A stretch of DNA of 64,000 nt from CAZDXB01 sp964509335 (GTDB lineage: Bacteria > Bacteroidota > Ignavibacteria > Kapaibacteriales > UBA2268). The translations under genes were made by a program, and so were the position numbers. The stretch is from positions 1-64,000 of the forward strand of contig CAZDXB010000011.1 of the NCBI GenBank assembly GCA_964509335.1, in the 5' to 3' direction. This document shows positions 26,220 to 35,007 of the stretch, piece by piece (position 1 is the first letter of the stretch; the number at the start of each line of letters is the position of its first letter). The notes below the pieces were generated by a model. That model had not been told where the DNA came from and did no database searches. It saw nothing but the letters and a program-made list of their open reading frames with translations.

Positions 26220-27524
26220 CTACCGCGCTATTACCAGCTTTTCCGTATAGGTTCGGCTTCCCGCTTGAAGGACTACTATATACGTCCCTTGCGGCAGGGC
26301 GCTTAAATCGAACGTTTCGACGTAATCGCCCGGAAATTTGTATTCCGCCGGCGATAACGTCCGCTTCCTACCGAGCGCGTCGATAAGGAATATTCTCGCT
26401 TCGCCCGCGCTCTCTACGCGGTAGCGAACGTTCACGCTTCCGCTCGCCGGATTCGGATAGCACAATATTTTGTTCCGCTCTACTTTCCTGTCGTCCTCTA
26501 CGTCCGTTATGTTTACTACGCCGCCCTCTTTGTAAATCGCCAAACCGCCGCCCGTTACCAACCATTTATTGCCGTATTTGTCTATTTTGATTACTTGAGG
26601 ATTCATAGGCAACGGCGAATTATGCGTTGTATATACTGTCCATCTATCGTCTTCGAATTTTAGCAAGCCGCCGAGATGGTATGGCTCTTCGCCAAGCGCG
26701 TTCGCGTTGCAGCCGACCCAAATTAAGTCTTTGTTCTCGACGGCTATTGACTTTACGTCTCTTTTGGGGCAGTTGGAATAAAAAGTCCAATTTTCCCCGT
26801 CAAATTTTACAGGATAATCCCCACAAACCCAAATATTTCCCAGACTGTCTTCGGCAAAACCTTCTATGGTCCATTTTTTTTTAATAGTATCGTAAGCTAT
26901 CCATTCGTTATCGTTGTATCTTATAACAATGTTTTCATTTGATAATCCAATCCACTTATTGTTATGTTTATCGACAAAAATTGAATACGGGTCAATGTTA
27001 TTTAAAAATTCAGTATCAGAAGAATCGAATATTTGCCAGTTGCCGTCAACTAAGGTTACTAAAATATTATCACCTTGTTCAATTCTATACGATAGTATCC
27101 ATTTAACGTTTAGGCTATCAACAGCTAGCGAATGAACTAAATTACCGGGAAGCGGCGAATTATTTGTATCATAAATTGTGAAATCGTTATGATTGTATTT
27201 TAAAAGACCGAAAGCCGAACCTAACCATATATTATTGCTTCTATCTATTTCTATTGCCAATAAAAGATTTTTTTTTAAGCCGGTTTTTTCTTTATCCCAA
27301 ACGGTAAAATTAGTTCTGTCGAAAAAAACGAGCGAGCCGGTTTGATAATATTTGCCGTCCGAAACAGCCAACCAAGCGTTGTTGTCGCCGTCGAAACTTA
27401 TATCGTAAATTCTATCGCTGGTTAGCTCGGAATTTTTGTAATTAAACACAATCCATTCGGGATTATCGGCGAAAGAGAACTTACTCATAGTCAGAAACAA
27501 AAAAAGTATCGTTATTTTTTTCAT
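26220..27524 (-). CDS. T9SS-sorted two-component-type propeller protein
   Basis: A 434-residue secreted protein. The signal peptide is about residues 1-19 (MKKITILFLFLTMSKFSFAD). Several Reg_prop-type propeller strands follow, of the form '..NN.WLG..GL..Y....F..Y': 'NNIWLGSAFGLLKYNHNDF', 'GNIWVCGDYPVKFDGENW' and 'GNKWLVTGGGLAIYK'. The last 80 residues are a T9SS type A sorting domain ('CYPNPASGSVNVRYRV', 'LPQGTYIVVLQAG', 'YTEKLVIAR'). ATG 27524 overlaps the motA stop by 4 bp (ATGA), so it is translationally coupled to the end of the flagellar operon. Its role there is unknown. Confidence 0.8.
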   Translation of the reverse strand: MKKITILFLFLTMSKFSFADNPEWIVFNYKNSELTSDRIYDISFDGDNNAWLAVSDGKYYQTGSLVFFDRTNFTVWDKEKTGLKKNLLLAIEIDRSNNIWLGSAFGLLKYNHNDFTIYDTNNSPLPGNLVHSLAVDSLNVKWILSYRIEQGDNILVTLVDGNWQIFDSSDTEFLNNIDPYSIFVDKHNNKWIGLSNENIVIRYNDNEWIAYDTIKKKWTIEGFAEDSLGNIWVCGDYPVKFDGENWTFYSNCPKRDVKSIAVENKDLIWVGCNANALGEEPYHLGGLLKFEDDRWTVYTTHNSPLPMNPQVIKIDKYGNKWLVTGGGLAIYKEGGVVNITDVEDDRKVERNKILCYPNPASGSVNVRYRVESAGEARIFLIDALGRKRTLSPAEYKFPGDYVETFDLSALPQGTYIVVLQAGSRTYTEKLVIAR

Positions 27525-28360
27525 AGCTCGTCTTCTATATTCTTATCACTCTCATTTTTTTCTTGGGAAATCAACCGCTCGCCCAGACCGCCTCTATAAA
27601 TGTTCTGTTGCTGGGGCGGGGGCATAGCGCTGGAAAGCTTGGAACGAATTACTATCGGCATCTCGCCCGTTTGAACCGCTAAAACGCCGTCGGTTATCAC
27701 TTTCATCAGCTCGATTTCCTTGTCGTGAAGCGTCCTCAACCTGTCGCCTATCGGCAACCAGACGATATTCGCCATAATAATTCCCCACATCGTAGCGATA
27801 AACGCCGAGGCGATATGGCGTATTAGCTCGTTCGGGTTGCCGCCCACCGACGCCAATGCGGAAATAAGCCCCATTACCGTTCCGATAATTCCCATCGTGG
27901 GCGAGTAACCGCCTAATTTGACAAATAAATTAATGTTCTCCTCGTGCCGCTCCGTCGTGTGGAAGACTTCCGTTTCGGCTATTTTCTTTAGCGTTTCCGG
28001 GTCGGCGCCATCGACGCAAGCCTGAAAGAGCTTCTTCAAGAAATGATGTTTGGATTTGTGCAATTCGTCTTCTATCGCGAGCAAGCCCTTCTTTCGGGCG
28101 ATATACGAAAATTCTACTATCTGGTTTATTATTCCTTCCAAATCCTGCTTTTTCGTTCTGAACGCGACTCCGAAAAGAAGCGGCAGTTTTTTCATCTGGG
28201 ACCAAGAGCTTCCGGCGAGTCCGGCGGCTAATGTGCCGACAAAAACAATCGTCATAGCAGGAGCCATAAACAGCGAGTCGAACGAGCCGCCTTCCCACAA
28301 GAAAGCCCCGAATATCGCGACTATGCCGATAACAATTCCGATTAAGGAGCTAGATTTCAT
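27521..28360 (-). CDS. motA: Flagellar stator protein MotA
   Basis: A 279-residue MotA/TolQ/ExbB proton-channel family protein. Helices are at about residues 5-22, 32-50, 150-172 and 184-204. MotA-type features are 'PAMTIVFVGTLAAGLAG', the long cytoplasmic loop with charged residues, 'YSPTMGIIGTVMGLI' and 'SAFIATMWGIIMANIVWLPI'. Length and loop favour MotA over ExbB or TolQ (about 230 aa), as does its position 15 bp after flgL. The partner motB is not in the window, so the stator pair is split. The downstream T9SS propeller gene overlaps its stop. Confidence 0.87.
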   Translation of the reverse strand: MKSSSLIGIVIGIVAIFGAFLWEGGSFDSLFMAPAMTIVFVGTLAAGLAGSSWSQMKKLPLLFGVAFRTKKQDLEGIINQIVEFSYIARKKGLLAIEDELHKSKHHFLKKLFQACVDGADPETLKKIAETEVFHTTERHEENINLFVKLGGYSPTMGIIGTVMGLISALASVGGNPNELIRHIASAFIATMWGIIMANIVWLPIGDRLRTLHDKEIELMKVITDGVLAVQTGEMPIVIRSKLSSAMPPPQQQNIYRGGLGERLISQEKNESDKNIEDEL

Positions 28361-28375
28361 ATTCCGAAAATACTA

Positions 28376-29374
28376 TTACAATCTGATAAAATCAAATAAA
28401 GAGGGGCGAATTATCGAGGAGCTTATTTGCAGGGCGTATTGCAGGGCGTTTTCGGTTTTCATCAGCTCCAGCGAGGTTCTCGCGACGTCGGCGTCTTCGG
28501 CTTTCGAGCGGAAATCTTTGAGCAATAAGTTTTCGTTTTCCAACTGATGTTTAACTACGTCGAGGTATTTATATTTAGCCCCAAGTTGCGAAGTAACGTT
28601 GTGTATGCTGTCCGCCGTGTCGGCGATTTCTTTTTGGTATTGGTCGAGTTTGCCTATGTCCGATTTATTGAATACGTCTATCTTGTCTCTTTTCTCTCCG
28701 TCGGAATTATAAGCCAAAAGGTTGTAAAGATTAATAATAGAATCGAAAACGTCCGCGCCGTCGCCTCCGAACATATCGGCGGCTTTAGCGTTAATTGTTT
28801 CGACTGTCAGTTCGTCTTTGTTAACTATTCTGTCCTTGTTGTTGCCTTTAAAAACGACTTCGTAGCCGGAGGGATTTTCGGCTGTTCGCTCCCCCTTGAA
28901 GAGCTCAAACGGGTCGTCGTTGCTTGCTTCCGGCGTTTTGTTCAAATCTCTCGGCGTCGTTTTTGTGCCAGAAAATAAGTAATGTCCGTTAAAATCCGCG
29001 TTGGCGTCTCTTACCAAATCGTTTAGAATGCCTTCGACGTAAATCCCTAATGAATGCAAATTACCGGTATTGCCCGTAACGCTTGCATCTACGGCGATAT
29101 CTCTAATTTTCTGAAGTTTCTCGCCCATAGCGTTTAACTTCTCCTCCGCGGCTGTTATTTCTTCGATAGAACCGTCGATTGAATTTATATAGGATTCCTT
29201 GTTGTCTATAAAAGCGTTCAATTTTTTAGCTTTTACCATTCTCGGCGGGTCGTCGGCGGTTTCAGTAATATATTTGCCCGTTGACAGGCGCAATTGATTC
29301 TTGAGCTTGTCGGCTTGGATATTGTCCAAGTTGCTTTTATAAGGATTGATTATTTGATTTGTCGATATTCTCAT
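28376..29374 (-). CDS. flgL: Flagellar hook-associated protein 3 (FlgL)
   Basis: A 332-residue flagellin-like junction protein between hook and filament. The N-terminal coiled-coil D0/D1 segment ('MRISTNQIINPYKSNLDNIQ', 'QLRLSTGKYITETADDPPRM') and the C-terminal helix ('DVARTSLELMKTENALQYALQISSSIIRPSLFDFI') are diagnostic. The middle region contains 'NGHYLFSGTKT', typical of FlgL. It is exported by the flagellar type III apparatus. It is 13 bp downstream of flgK. Confidence 0.92.
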   Translation of the reverse strand: MRISTNQIINPYKSNLDNIQADKLKNQLRLSTGKYITETADDPPRMVKAKKLNAFIDNKESYINSIDGSIEEITAAEEKLNAMGEKLQKIRDIAVDASVTGNTGNLHSLGIYVEGILNDLVRDANADFNGHYLFSGTKTTPRDLNKTPEASNDDPFELFKGERTAENPSGYEVVFKGNNKDRIVNKDELTVETINAKAADMFGGDGADVFDSIINLYNLLAYNSDGEKRDKIDVFNKSDIGKLDQYQKEIADTADSIHNVTSQLGAKYKYLDVVKHQLENENLLLKDFRSKAEDADVARTSLELMKTENALQYALQISSSIIRPSLFDFIRL

Positions 29375-29387
29375 ATTCGCCGCCTAT

Positions 29388-30821
29388 TTATCTTCCTAAA
29401 TTTACGAGAGTAGCCAAAATATTGCTTGTTACGGACACCACTCTGGAAGACGCCTCGAAAGCTTTTTGAAACTTAATTAAATTAATTGCTTCTTCGTCCA
29501 AGTTTACTCCTATTACCGATTCCCTCTGATTTTTCAATTGCTCCAACGTCAAACTTATAGCTTCTTCGCCGTTTTGCGCGTCGCTCGAGCGCTGTCCGAG
29601 CTTGCCGATTAAGTCCGAATAATATTCCGAAGGCGTCATCCCCTTCATAAATGATTTATCGTTATAAATACCGCTGATTTTCCTCGCTATCTCGGAATTG
29701 CCGCTCTCTCCGGGAGCGGAGGATAGCGGAACCGCTTCGGGCATGCCGGCGACAGCGGCGGAGACTTTAATCGTCGCCGCGGCGGCGTCTGAATTGAAAG
29801 CGAACAGGTTCCTTTGCGGCGGCGCTCCGGCGGCTCCGTCGTTCATTCCGTAGCCTTGCGTCGCGAAACTGTTGATTTGCGAAGCTAAAGCGCCGGCGAA
29901 ATCGTTAAGTTCTTTGGCTATAGATAAGCCGTTCGCGCTATTCGAATTTAAAGTAGTGTTGTAATGATTAATCATGGAGCCGATTTCGCCAGAGCCGGCT
30001 GTTATTGCGGTTTCAATTCCGCCTCCGCCGACTTTAAACAATCGAAGTCTCGATTCTCCTGTCGTCGAATTTACTTTTTCCTTTATTTTCAGCGTAGAAT
30101 AATCCGAGCCCGTAATTACGTTCGCTCCGTTGATAAAAACGTTGAGCGAACCGTAATCGTCGCGGGCGACGTGCGTTTCGAACAATTGCGAAAGCTCCTC
30201 CAATTTTTGCTCGCGTCTGTCTATGTATGTCTGCGAGCCCGCGCCGTTCGACGAATACGATTTTTGAACTTCGTTGTTCAAATTGGCTATTTCTTTCAAA
30301 AGAGCGTTGGCTTGTTCTAATTTATCGCTCGCTCTTTGGGGTAAACCAAGCCTCAACTTTCTTAAACTGTCCGCCGCCGAATTGAAATTATCCGATAAAT
30401 TTTTCGCGTCGTTCAGCAAATTTTGCCTTAGAGACAAATTCTCCGGCTGCAGGACTAAATTCTCGAACGAATTCAAAAAATCGTTGACCGACTGTCCTAT
30501 ACCGAGCTCCGAAGGCTCCGAAAGTATTCCCTCGATTCTCTTATATACTTCAGCGTCGATTTTTTGTCCCGCTAAAGACGATTCGTTGCGCCTTACGTCC
30601 TTATCGAAAAACTCTTCCCTATAATTCTTTATTTTATCGATGAGAACGCCCGTTCCGAGGTAACCGGCGGAGCTTTTGCGCGGGTCGGTTTCCGAATTTA
30701 CGGCGACGCGACGAGAATAACCCTCCGTGTTTACGTTGGCGATATTATTACTCGTAACGTCCAAGCCGACGCGGCTGGCTCTTAAAGCTCTTTTCCCTAT
30801 TTCAAGAGAGGATAAACTCAT
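29388..30821 (-). CDS. flgK: Flagellar hook-associated protein 1 (FlgK)
   Basis: A 477-residue hook-filament junction protein. It begins with the rod/hook motif 'LEIGKRALRASRVGLDVTSNNIANVNTEGYSRR' and ends with the C-terminal helix ('VNLDEEAINLIKFQKAFEASSRVVSVTSNIL'). 'YIDRREQKLEELSQLF' in the middle is also typical. The order flgN, (four-helix gene), flgK, flgL matches the known chaperone/substrate neighbourhood. It starts at ATG 30821, 3 bp after the preceding gene. Confidence 0.93.
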   Translation of the reverse strand: MSLSSLEIGKRALRASRVGLDVTSNNIANVNTEGYSRRVAVNSETDPRKSSAGYLGTGVLIDKIKNYREEFFDKDVRRNESSLAGQKIDAEVYKRIEGILSEPSELGIGQSVNDFLNSFENLVLQPENLSLRQNLLNDAKNLSDNFNSAADSLRKLRLGLPQRASDKLEQANALLKEIANLNNEVQKSYSSNGAGSQTYIDRREQKLEELSQLFETHVARDDYGSLNVFINGANVITGSDYSTLKIKEKVNSTTGESRLRLFKVGGGGIETAITAGSGEIGSMINHYNTTLNSNSANGLSIAKELNDFAGALASQINSFATQGYGMNDGAAGAPPQRNLFAFNSDAAAATIKVSAAVAGMPEAVPLSSAPGESGNSEIARKISGIYNDKSFMKGMTPSEYYSDLIGKLGQRSSDAQNGEEAISLTLEQLKNQRESVIGVNLDEEAINLIKFQKAFEASSRVVSVTSNILATLVNLGR

Positions 30822-30824
30822 AGC

Positions 30825-31163
30825 TTAGTTTTCTTTCTCAGTCAGCAAAATGTTTACTTCGTCAACTTGATTTTTTAGTCTTTTGTAGTCTCCGTATCCG
30901 AAGCTTTCCGCCATAGAAATATATACTCTGGCTTCGCCTAAGGAAGTCGTAGCCTCCAAGAAAGAGCGTTTTTTGTCGATGTATCTTTTGGAATTGAAAC
31001 TGTCCTCTACGTTTTTGACCAAACTTTCTGCAATGTCTTTCAAACAATACTTTAATTGCGAATTGCTTTTGTCTTTTAAACTCTCGCTCAAAGACAGCAT
31101 CGACTCTGAAAGTTCGTTCAGCTTTCTCCATAAATCGTTGTGATTGTTAGATTCCTTTCTCAT
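30825..31163 (-). CDS. Small four-helix-bundle protein in the flagellar operon
   Basis: A 112-residue helical protein. The second half ('KRSFLEATTSLGEARVYISMAESFGYGDYKRLKNQV') aligns by eye with the four-helix-bundle/S23 family encoded by 23S rRNA intervening sequences, whose usual text is 'EFIRFL.IA.GSL.ELET.L..A..LGY'. The fold is also that of the Avd proteins of diversity-generating retroelements. The N-terminal half is less conserved. It sits between flgN and flgK with only 3 bp to flgK, so a flagellar assembly or chaperone role is plausible but not shown. The family call is tentative. Confidence 0.5.
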   Translation of the reverse strand: MRKESNNHNDLWRKLNELSESMLSLSESLKDKSNSQLKYCLKDIAESLVKNVEDSFNSKRYIDKKRSFLEATTSLGEARVYISMAESFGYGDYKRLKNQVDEVNILLTEKEN

Positions 31164-31198
31164 AGCTTAATCTCCTATTTATTGTTACTAAATATTCG

Positions 31199-31636
31199 TC
31201 AGATTTTTACGTTGCAAACTTGATTCGACTCGCCGGAAAAGGCTTGTAAAATACCGCTAACGCCGCGTCTTCCGCGGTTCGCTAAAACCTTGTTGAAAAC
31301 GTTGATTTCGTTTGTTCGGTCCATCAGTCTCCCCAAATTTTTTCTCAACGCTTTTAGCGTTCCTCTGTCCTCGCCGGCTACCGAATCGATAATTTCGGAT
31401 AAGGGCTTGCCCATAGCTTCATTTTTGGAAATTCCCATAATGTCCGCCACGCAATCCAAACGCTCGTTTTCTATATGCCAAATGCTCTTCGAGATTTCCT
31501 CCTGCTTGCCCGATAGCGTTTCGATAGCGTCTATTCCATAGTTTATTAATCCTTCTCTTAGGCTTTCGCTCGTTTTTAATAATTCGCTCAATAGTTTTTC
31601 TTCGCGTTTTAATATTTCTATTAACTTATCCATCAT
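31199..31636 (-). CDS. flgN: FlgN-like export chaperone
   Basis: A 145-residue, mostly alpha-helical cytoplasmic protein. The N-terminal coiled coil ('KLIEILKREEKLLSELLKTSESLREGLINYGIDAIETLSGKQEEI') and the C-terminal 'DRTNEINVFNKVLANRGRRGVSGILQAF' fit the FlgN family, the type III chaperone of FlgK and FlgL. FlgN is poorly conserved, so position between flgJ and flgK is part of the evidence. Two adjacent ATG codons (31636 and 31633) could start it. Confidence 0.75.
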   Translation of the reverse strand: MMDKLIEILKREEKLLSELLKTSESLREGLINYGIDAIETLSGKQEEISKSIWHIENERLDCVADIMGISKNEAMGKPLSEIIDSVAGEDRGTLKALRKNLGRLMDRTNEINVFNKVLANRGRRGVSGILQAFSGESNQVCNVKI

Positions 31637-31654
31637 AATCGCTCCGATATATTT

Positions 31655-32533
31655 TTAGCTAAATTGATTTTCGAATATTGATAAATACTTTTTAACGCGT
31701 TTTAAATACGTTCGCGTTTCGTCGAACGGCGGAACGCCGTTGTATTTCGCCACGTTTCCGGGACCTGCGTTGTAAGCCGCCAAAGCTAAATCCAAATCTT
31801 CGTATCTGTCGAGCATCATAGAGATATATTCGGTCCCGCCCATGATATTTTCTTGCGGGTCGTAACTGTCGTTTACGCCTAGCCAATTAGCGGTTGAGTC
31901 CATTAATTGCATCAAGCCTTTGGCGCCCGCGCTTGAAATCGCGTTTGGTTTCGCCGCCGACTCCGAAGATATTATCGCTTTTATTAGGTTTGGAGCGACG
32001 CCGTATTTTTCGGAAGCTTCCGATATTATATTATCGTAACCGCTCAGTCTTTCGTTCAGTCCATCTATATAATTTATACGAGGATTTAAAGCCGAAGTTT
32101 CTTTATTTTTTTCTACGGCTGGTTTATTAACCGGAATATCAATCTTTTCCTTTGGCGCTTTTTCCGTCGCGGACATTTTTTCGCCGTTCGTTAGGTATTC
32201 GTAAATCTTTTCGGCTATGCCGGTTCCTTTGCCTACTTGCGAAACTTTGTCGGATAAAAGCATATAGGAATAGTCCAGCATTGTATCCGCTCCGAACGCG
32301 CTCATACTATTCTCGCTATTTTCCAGCATAGCTTTGCGCATTCCTTTGAAAGTCATATGCAACATAAGCGACTCGAATCCGCGCGCTACTTTTTCCATAG
32401 CGGCTTTGTCGTTTTGGGAGTTTTTGCTCGCTCCCAAATATTCAGAAACGCCTTTTATAAAGCCTTGATATTTAGACTCCGTCGCGCTTCTTTGCGCTTC
32501 GAACGCTTCCGCCGTATTTATGTCTAAACTCAT
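31655..32533 (-). CDS. flgJ: FlgJ with SLT-type lytic transglycosylase domain
   Basis: A 292-residue rod-scaffold and peptidoglycan-hydrolysing protein. Residues about 40-115 are the FlgJ rod-binding domain ('KVARGFESLMLHMTFKGMRKAM', 'GADTMLDYSYMLLSDKVSQ'). A linker of about 40 residues follows. Residues about 155-285 are a family 1 SLT domain with catalytic Glu in 'AIISSESAAKPNAIS', then 'GAKGLMQLMDSTANWLG' and 'DLALAAYNAGPGNV'. FlgJ of enterobacteria carries a GH73 glucosaminidase instead; many other phyla use a separate SLT protein. Here the two are one polypeptide. Confidence 0.9.
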   Translation of the reverse strand: MSLDINTAEAFEAQRSATESKYQGFIKGVSEYLGASKNSQNDKAAMEKVARGFESLMLHMTFKGMRKAMLENSENSMSAFGADTMLDYSYMLLSDKVSQVGKGTGIAEKIYEYLTNGEKMSATEKAPKEKIDIPVNKPAVEKNKETSALNPRINYIDGLNERLSGYDNIISEASEKYGVAPNLIKAIISSESAAKPNAISSAGAKGLMQLMDSTANWLGVNDSYDPQENIMGGTEYISMMLDRYEDLDLALAAYNAGPGNVAKYNGVPPFDETRTYLKRVKKYLSIFENQFS

Positions 32534-32546
32534 ACCTTTTTCGCTC

Positions 32547-33683
32547 CTACTGTATTATCAATTCTCCTTGCAAAACGCCCGCTCCTTTCAGCGCTTGAAA
32601 AATCGAAATTAAATCCCTCGGCTTAACTTGCAGCGCGTTCAGCGCTTTTTCCATATCCCCAACGCTCGGCGGCTTAACCTCGACTCCTTTTGCCGGATTA
32701 ATCTCTTCCTCGGTCGTAATGCTGGCTTCCGTCGCGTAAGGTGGATGCCAAAGCGACCATGATTGCCAAGGGAAATGCGATTTGTTAAGAACTACAACGT
32801 TTCTTTGTATTTGTATCTCTAAGTCTCCGTGCGCTATTACCGCCGGTTCTAACGTAACGTTGCCGCCGACTACGATAGTTCCCGTTCTTTCGTTTATTAC
32901 CACTCTCGCTTTCACGTCCTTTTGCACTTGCATAGTGTCGATTCCGGCGATAGCGTCCACTATGTTTTCGTCCGGCGATAATTCAACTTCGATTGTAGCG
33001 GCGTCTATGGCTGCCGCCGAGGTAACGAAATCCGCCCCGTCGTTTATAGCCGTCGCCACTCTAGACGCGGTGGTAAAATCGGGTTCGCGTAAGACAACGT
33101 TAATTACATTATCTGCTCTTAAAAGCTCTTTTTTAATTTCTTTTTCCAATATTAAGCCGTTCGGAACTCTACCGGATGTAACGAAATTCTTTGAAACTCG
33201 GGAGCCTAAAGCTCTGTAATCGTATCCGCCGACTGACATAGCTCCTTGAGCCGCTCCGATTATTTCCCCGTTGGAAGCGGACATCGGCGTCATTAATAAT
33301 ACGCCGCCTTGCAAGGAAGTCGCGTCGCCTATCGAGGATACCTGAACGTCAACTCTGGAGCCTGGTTTGAGAAACGCCGGCACGTAAGCCGTTACCATAA
33401 CGGCGGCTACGTTCCGAATTCGCGGATTGATTTGAGGCACGGTCAATCCGAAACGCTTCAGCATATTAGAAACCGATTGGACGGTAAACGAAGCCTGTTG
33501 GTTGTCGCCGGTGTTATTCAATCCTGTTACGAGACCGTAACCGATAACCTGCGTCCCGCTCGCTCCCTGCACCTCGGCTATGTCTTTTATTCTCGCCGCT
33601 CGAAGCGAGCTTAAAACGCACAAAAACGCTATCGCAATTACGATAACGCTTCGAGTAACTTTTATGTTCGTTTTTCCGCTCAT
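32547..33683 (-). CDS. flgI: Flagellar P-ring protein FlgI
   Basis: A 378-residue periplasmic protein that forms the P ring around the rod. A signal peptide of about 29 residues ends at SLRAA|RIKDIAEVQG. Family motifs: 'GYGLVTGLNNTGDNQQASFT', 'VAAVMVTAYVPAFLKPGSR', 'VQVSSIGDATSLQGGVLL' and 'VGDMEKALNALQVKPRDLI' at the C-terminus. The segment 'NKSHFPWQSWSLWHPPYA' near residue 305 looks unusual. It is 4 bp after flgH. P and L rings imply a Gram-negative envelope. Confidence 0.94.
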   Translation of the reverse strand: MSGKTNIKVTRSVIVIAIAFLCVLSSLRAARIKDIAEVQGASGTQVIGYGLVTGLNNTGDNQQASFTVQSVSNMLKRFGLTVPQINPRIRNVAAVMVTAYVPAFLKPGSRVDVQVSSIGDATSLQGGVLLMTPMSASNGEIIGAAQGAMSVGGYDYRALGSRVSKNFVTSGRVPNGLILEKEIKKELLRADNVINVVLREPDFTTASRVATAINDGADFVTSAAAIDAATIEVELSPDENIVDAIAGIDTMQVQKDVKARVVINERTGTIVVGGNVTLEPAVIAHGDLEIQIQRNVVVLNKSHFPWQSWSLWHPPYATEASITTEEEINPAKGVEVKPPSVGDMEKALNALQVKPRDLISIFQALKGAGVLQGELIIQ

Positions 33684-33687
33684 AATA

Positions 33688-34272
33688 TCAAAACAATAGC
33701 CTGATAAACTTCGTGATTAAACCGGGTTCTTGTATTTCGGTTACGTTTCCGTCGCCTTCGATAAATAGAGTTAAATCGAGTATATTATATGAATAAACCG
33801 AGTTGTCGGGCTTTATGTCCACGGGTCTAACGATTCCTTTAATCTTAACTGTCTGGGTCTCGCCGTTTATTTTAGTCTTTCTCGTGCCGTCGATTTTTAA
33901 GTTCCCGTTATCGACGACCTCCACTACCTTCGCGCTCAAGACGGTTTTAATGTTTTCCGAGCGCGTATTCGCACCCGAAGCGGAAAATTCGTTGCCGGTT
34001 CCCAGACCAATCGAGCCGCCCGTTTTGTAGCTTCCGCCTTCTAAATCCGCGGAACCGGAAAGTTCGGTCCCCCTTGACTCGGACGCGGAGGCGGAATTGT
34101 CGGCGCGCGTTTCTTCCATTATCAAAATGGTTACCGCGTCGCCGACCTGAAACGCCTTCACGTCCGAAAACAAAGAGCGGGAATTGTTCTGCTTGAATTG
34201 TGAAAAAACGGCTTCCTTGCCTAAAAAGAACGTCCCTGATATTAGTAATATGAAAATTAATATTTTATTCAT
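33688..34272 (-). CDS. flgH: Flagellar L-ring protein FlgH
   Basis: A 194-residue protein for the outer-membrane L ring. Motifs 'SRSLFSDVKAFQVGDAVTILIMEET', 'VVEVVDNGNLKIDGTRKTKINGETQ', 'GIVRPVDIKPDNSVYSYNI' are classic FlgH. The signal segment MNKILIFILLISGTFFLG is not followed by a lipobox cysteine, whereas FlgH is normally a lipoprotein; cleavage after 'EAVFSQ' by signal peptidase I is likelier. It lies 4 bp upstream of flgI. Confidence 0.92.
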   Translation of the reverse strand: MNKILIFILLISGTFFLGKEAVFSQFKQNNSRSLFSDVKAFQVGDAVTILIMEETRADNSASASESRGTELSGSADLEGGSYKTGGSIGLGTGNEFSASGANTRSENIKTVLSAKVVEVVDNGNLKIDGTRKTKINGETQTVKIKGIVRPVDIKPDNSVYSYNILDLTLFIEGDGNVTEIQEPGLITKFIRLLF

Positions 34273-34304
34273 AAAGCTCCTTAAGTGATTCCTTTCAATA
34301 GCGC

Positions 34305-35006
34305 TTATCTCAGATTAATAATAATGGAGCCGTCCTTGGCTACGCTTCCCTCGAGGATAGCGCGGGCTCCGTCCCGTCTTACCTTTATTGTCTGCCCAAT
34401 CGCCGCGTCCTGCAGAGCCTCTCCGGCTGAGCAAATCCTGATTGCTCCCGATTGAGCGACAATCATAACTTTATCGCCTCTGTTGATTATTGTCTCCTTC
34501 TTAACCATAGCATTCGTTATACTCTCTCCCTTGCCGACGTTTCGTTTTAACTTCATCCCTATTAAATAATCCGGACTCGCTAACTCTTTTTCTTTATAAT
34601 TTGTTACTTCTCTTTTCGCCAACGCGATAGATTCTGAGCTAATTTTCTCTCCCCTGTTCAACCTTGTAGTAGCGATTGGAACTTGCCGATATATTTTTAT
34701 CCTCGCCGGCAGTTCCAGCCTCTTTAGCAGCCTTTCGCCCTTATAAAATTCAACTCCAATATAGCAGGAGCCGCGCAGCGACCTTCTGTTTCCCGTCATC
34801 TTCGCTTTTACTCCGTCCTCTTCGAAAACTACGTCGCGAACGTTTTTTGCGATTTCGACTTCAGCCAGAGAACCCCAAACGTCGTAAGCGTAATTTTCGC
34901 AAGCTCCTTTTACGCGCTCGCCGGAGAAAGTGGATTTAGCCGCCGCTCCGTAAACGAGAGCTACGGTTAAAATCGAAGCGAATAATATTTTAAAGTATCT
35001 ATTCAT
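34305..35006 (-). CDS. flgA: Flagellar P-ring assembly chaperone FlgA
   Basis: A 233-residue periplasmic protein with an N-terminal signal peptide (residues 1-23) and a C-terminal SAF/ChapFlgA domain: 'ATTRLNRGEKISSESIALAKREV', 'DYLIGMKLKRNVGKGESI' and 'VMIVAQSGAIRICSAGEALQDAAIGQTI'. FlgA helps FlgI assemble into the P ring. Only 1 bp separates it from flgG upstream, and flgH follows 32 bp downstream. Confidence 0.9.
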   Translation of the reverse strand: MNRYFKILFASILTVALVYGAAAKSTFSGERVKGACENYAYDVWGSLAEVEIAKNVRDVVFEEDGVKAKMTGNRRSLRGSCYIGVEFYKGERLLKRLELPARIKIYRQVPIATTRLNRGEKISSESIALAKREVTNYKEKELASPDYLIGMKLKRNVGKGESITNAMVKKETIINRGDKVMIVAQSGAIRICSAGEALQDAAIGQTIKVRRDGARAILEGSVAKDGSIIINLR

Positions 35007-35007
35007 T

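Noticed and set aside
27521..28360. ExbB/TolQ instead of MotA
   Set aside because: Length (279), loop size and the flgK-flgL context all fit MotA; no ExbD or TonB gene is near.
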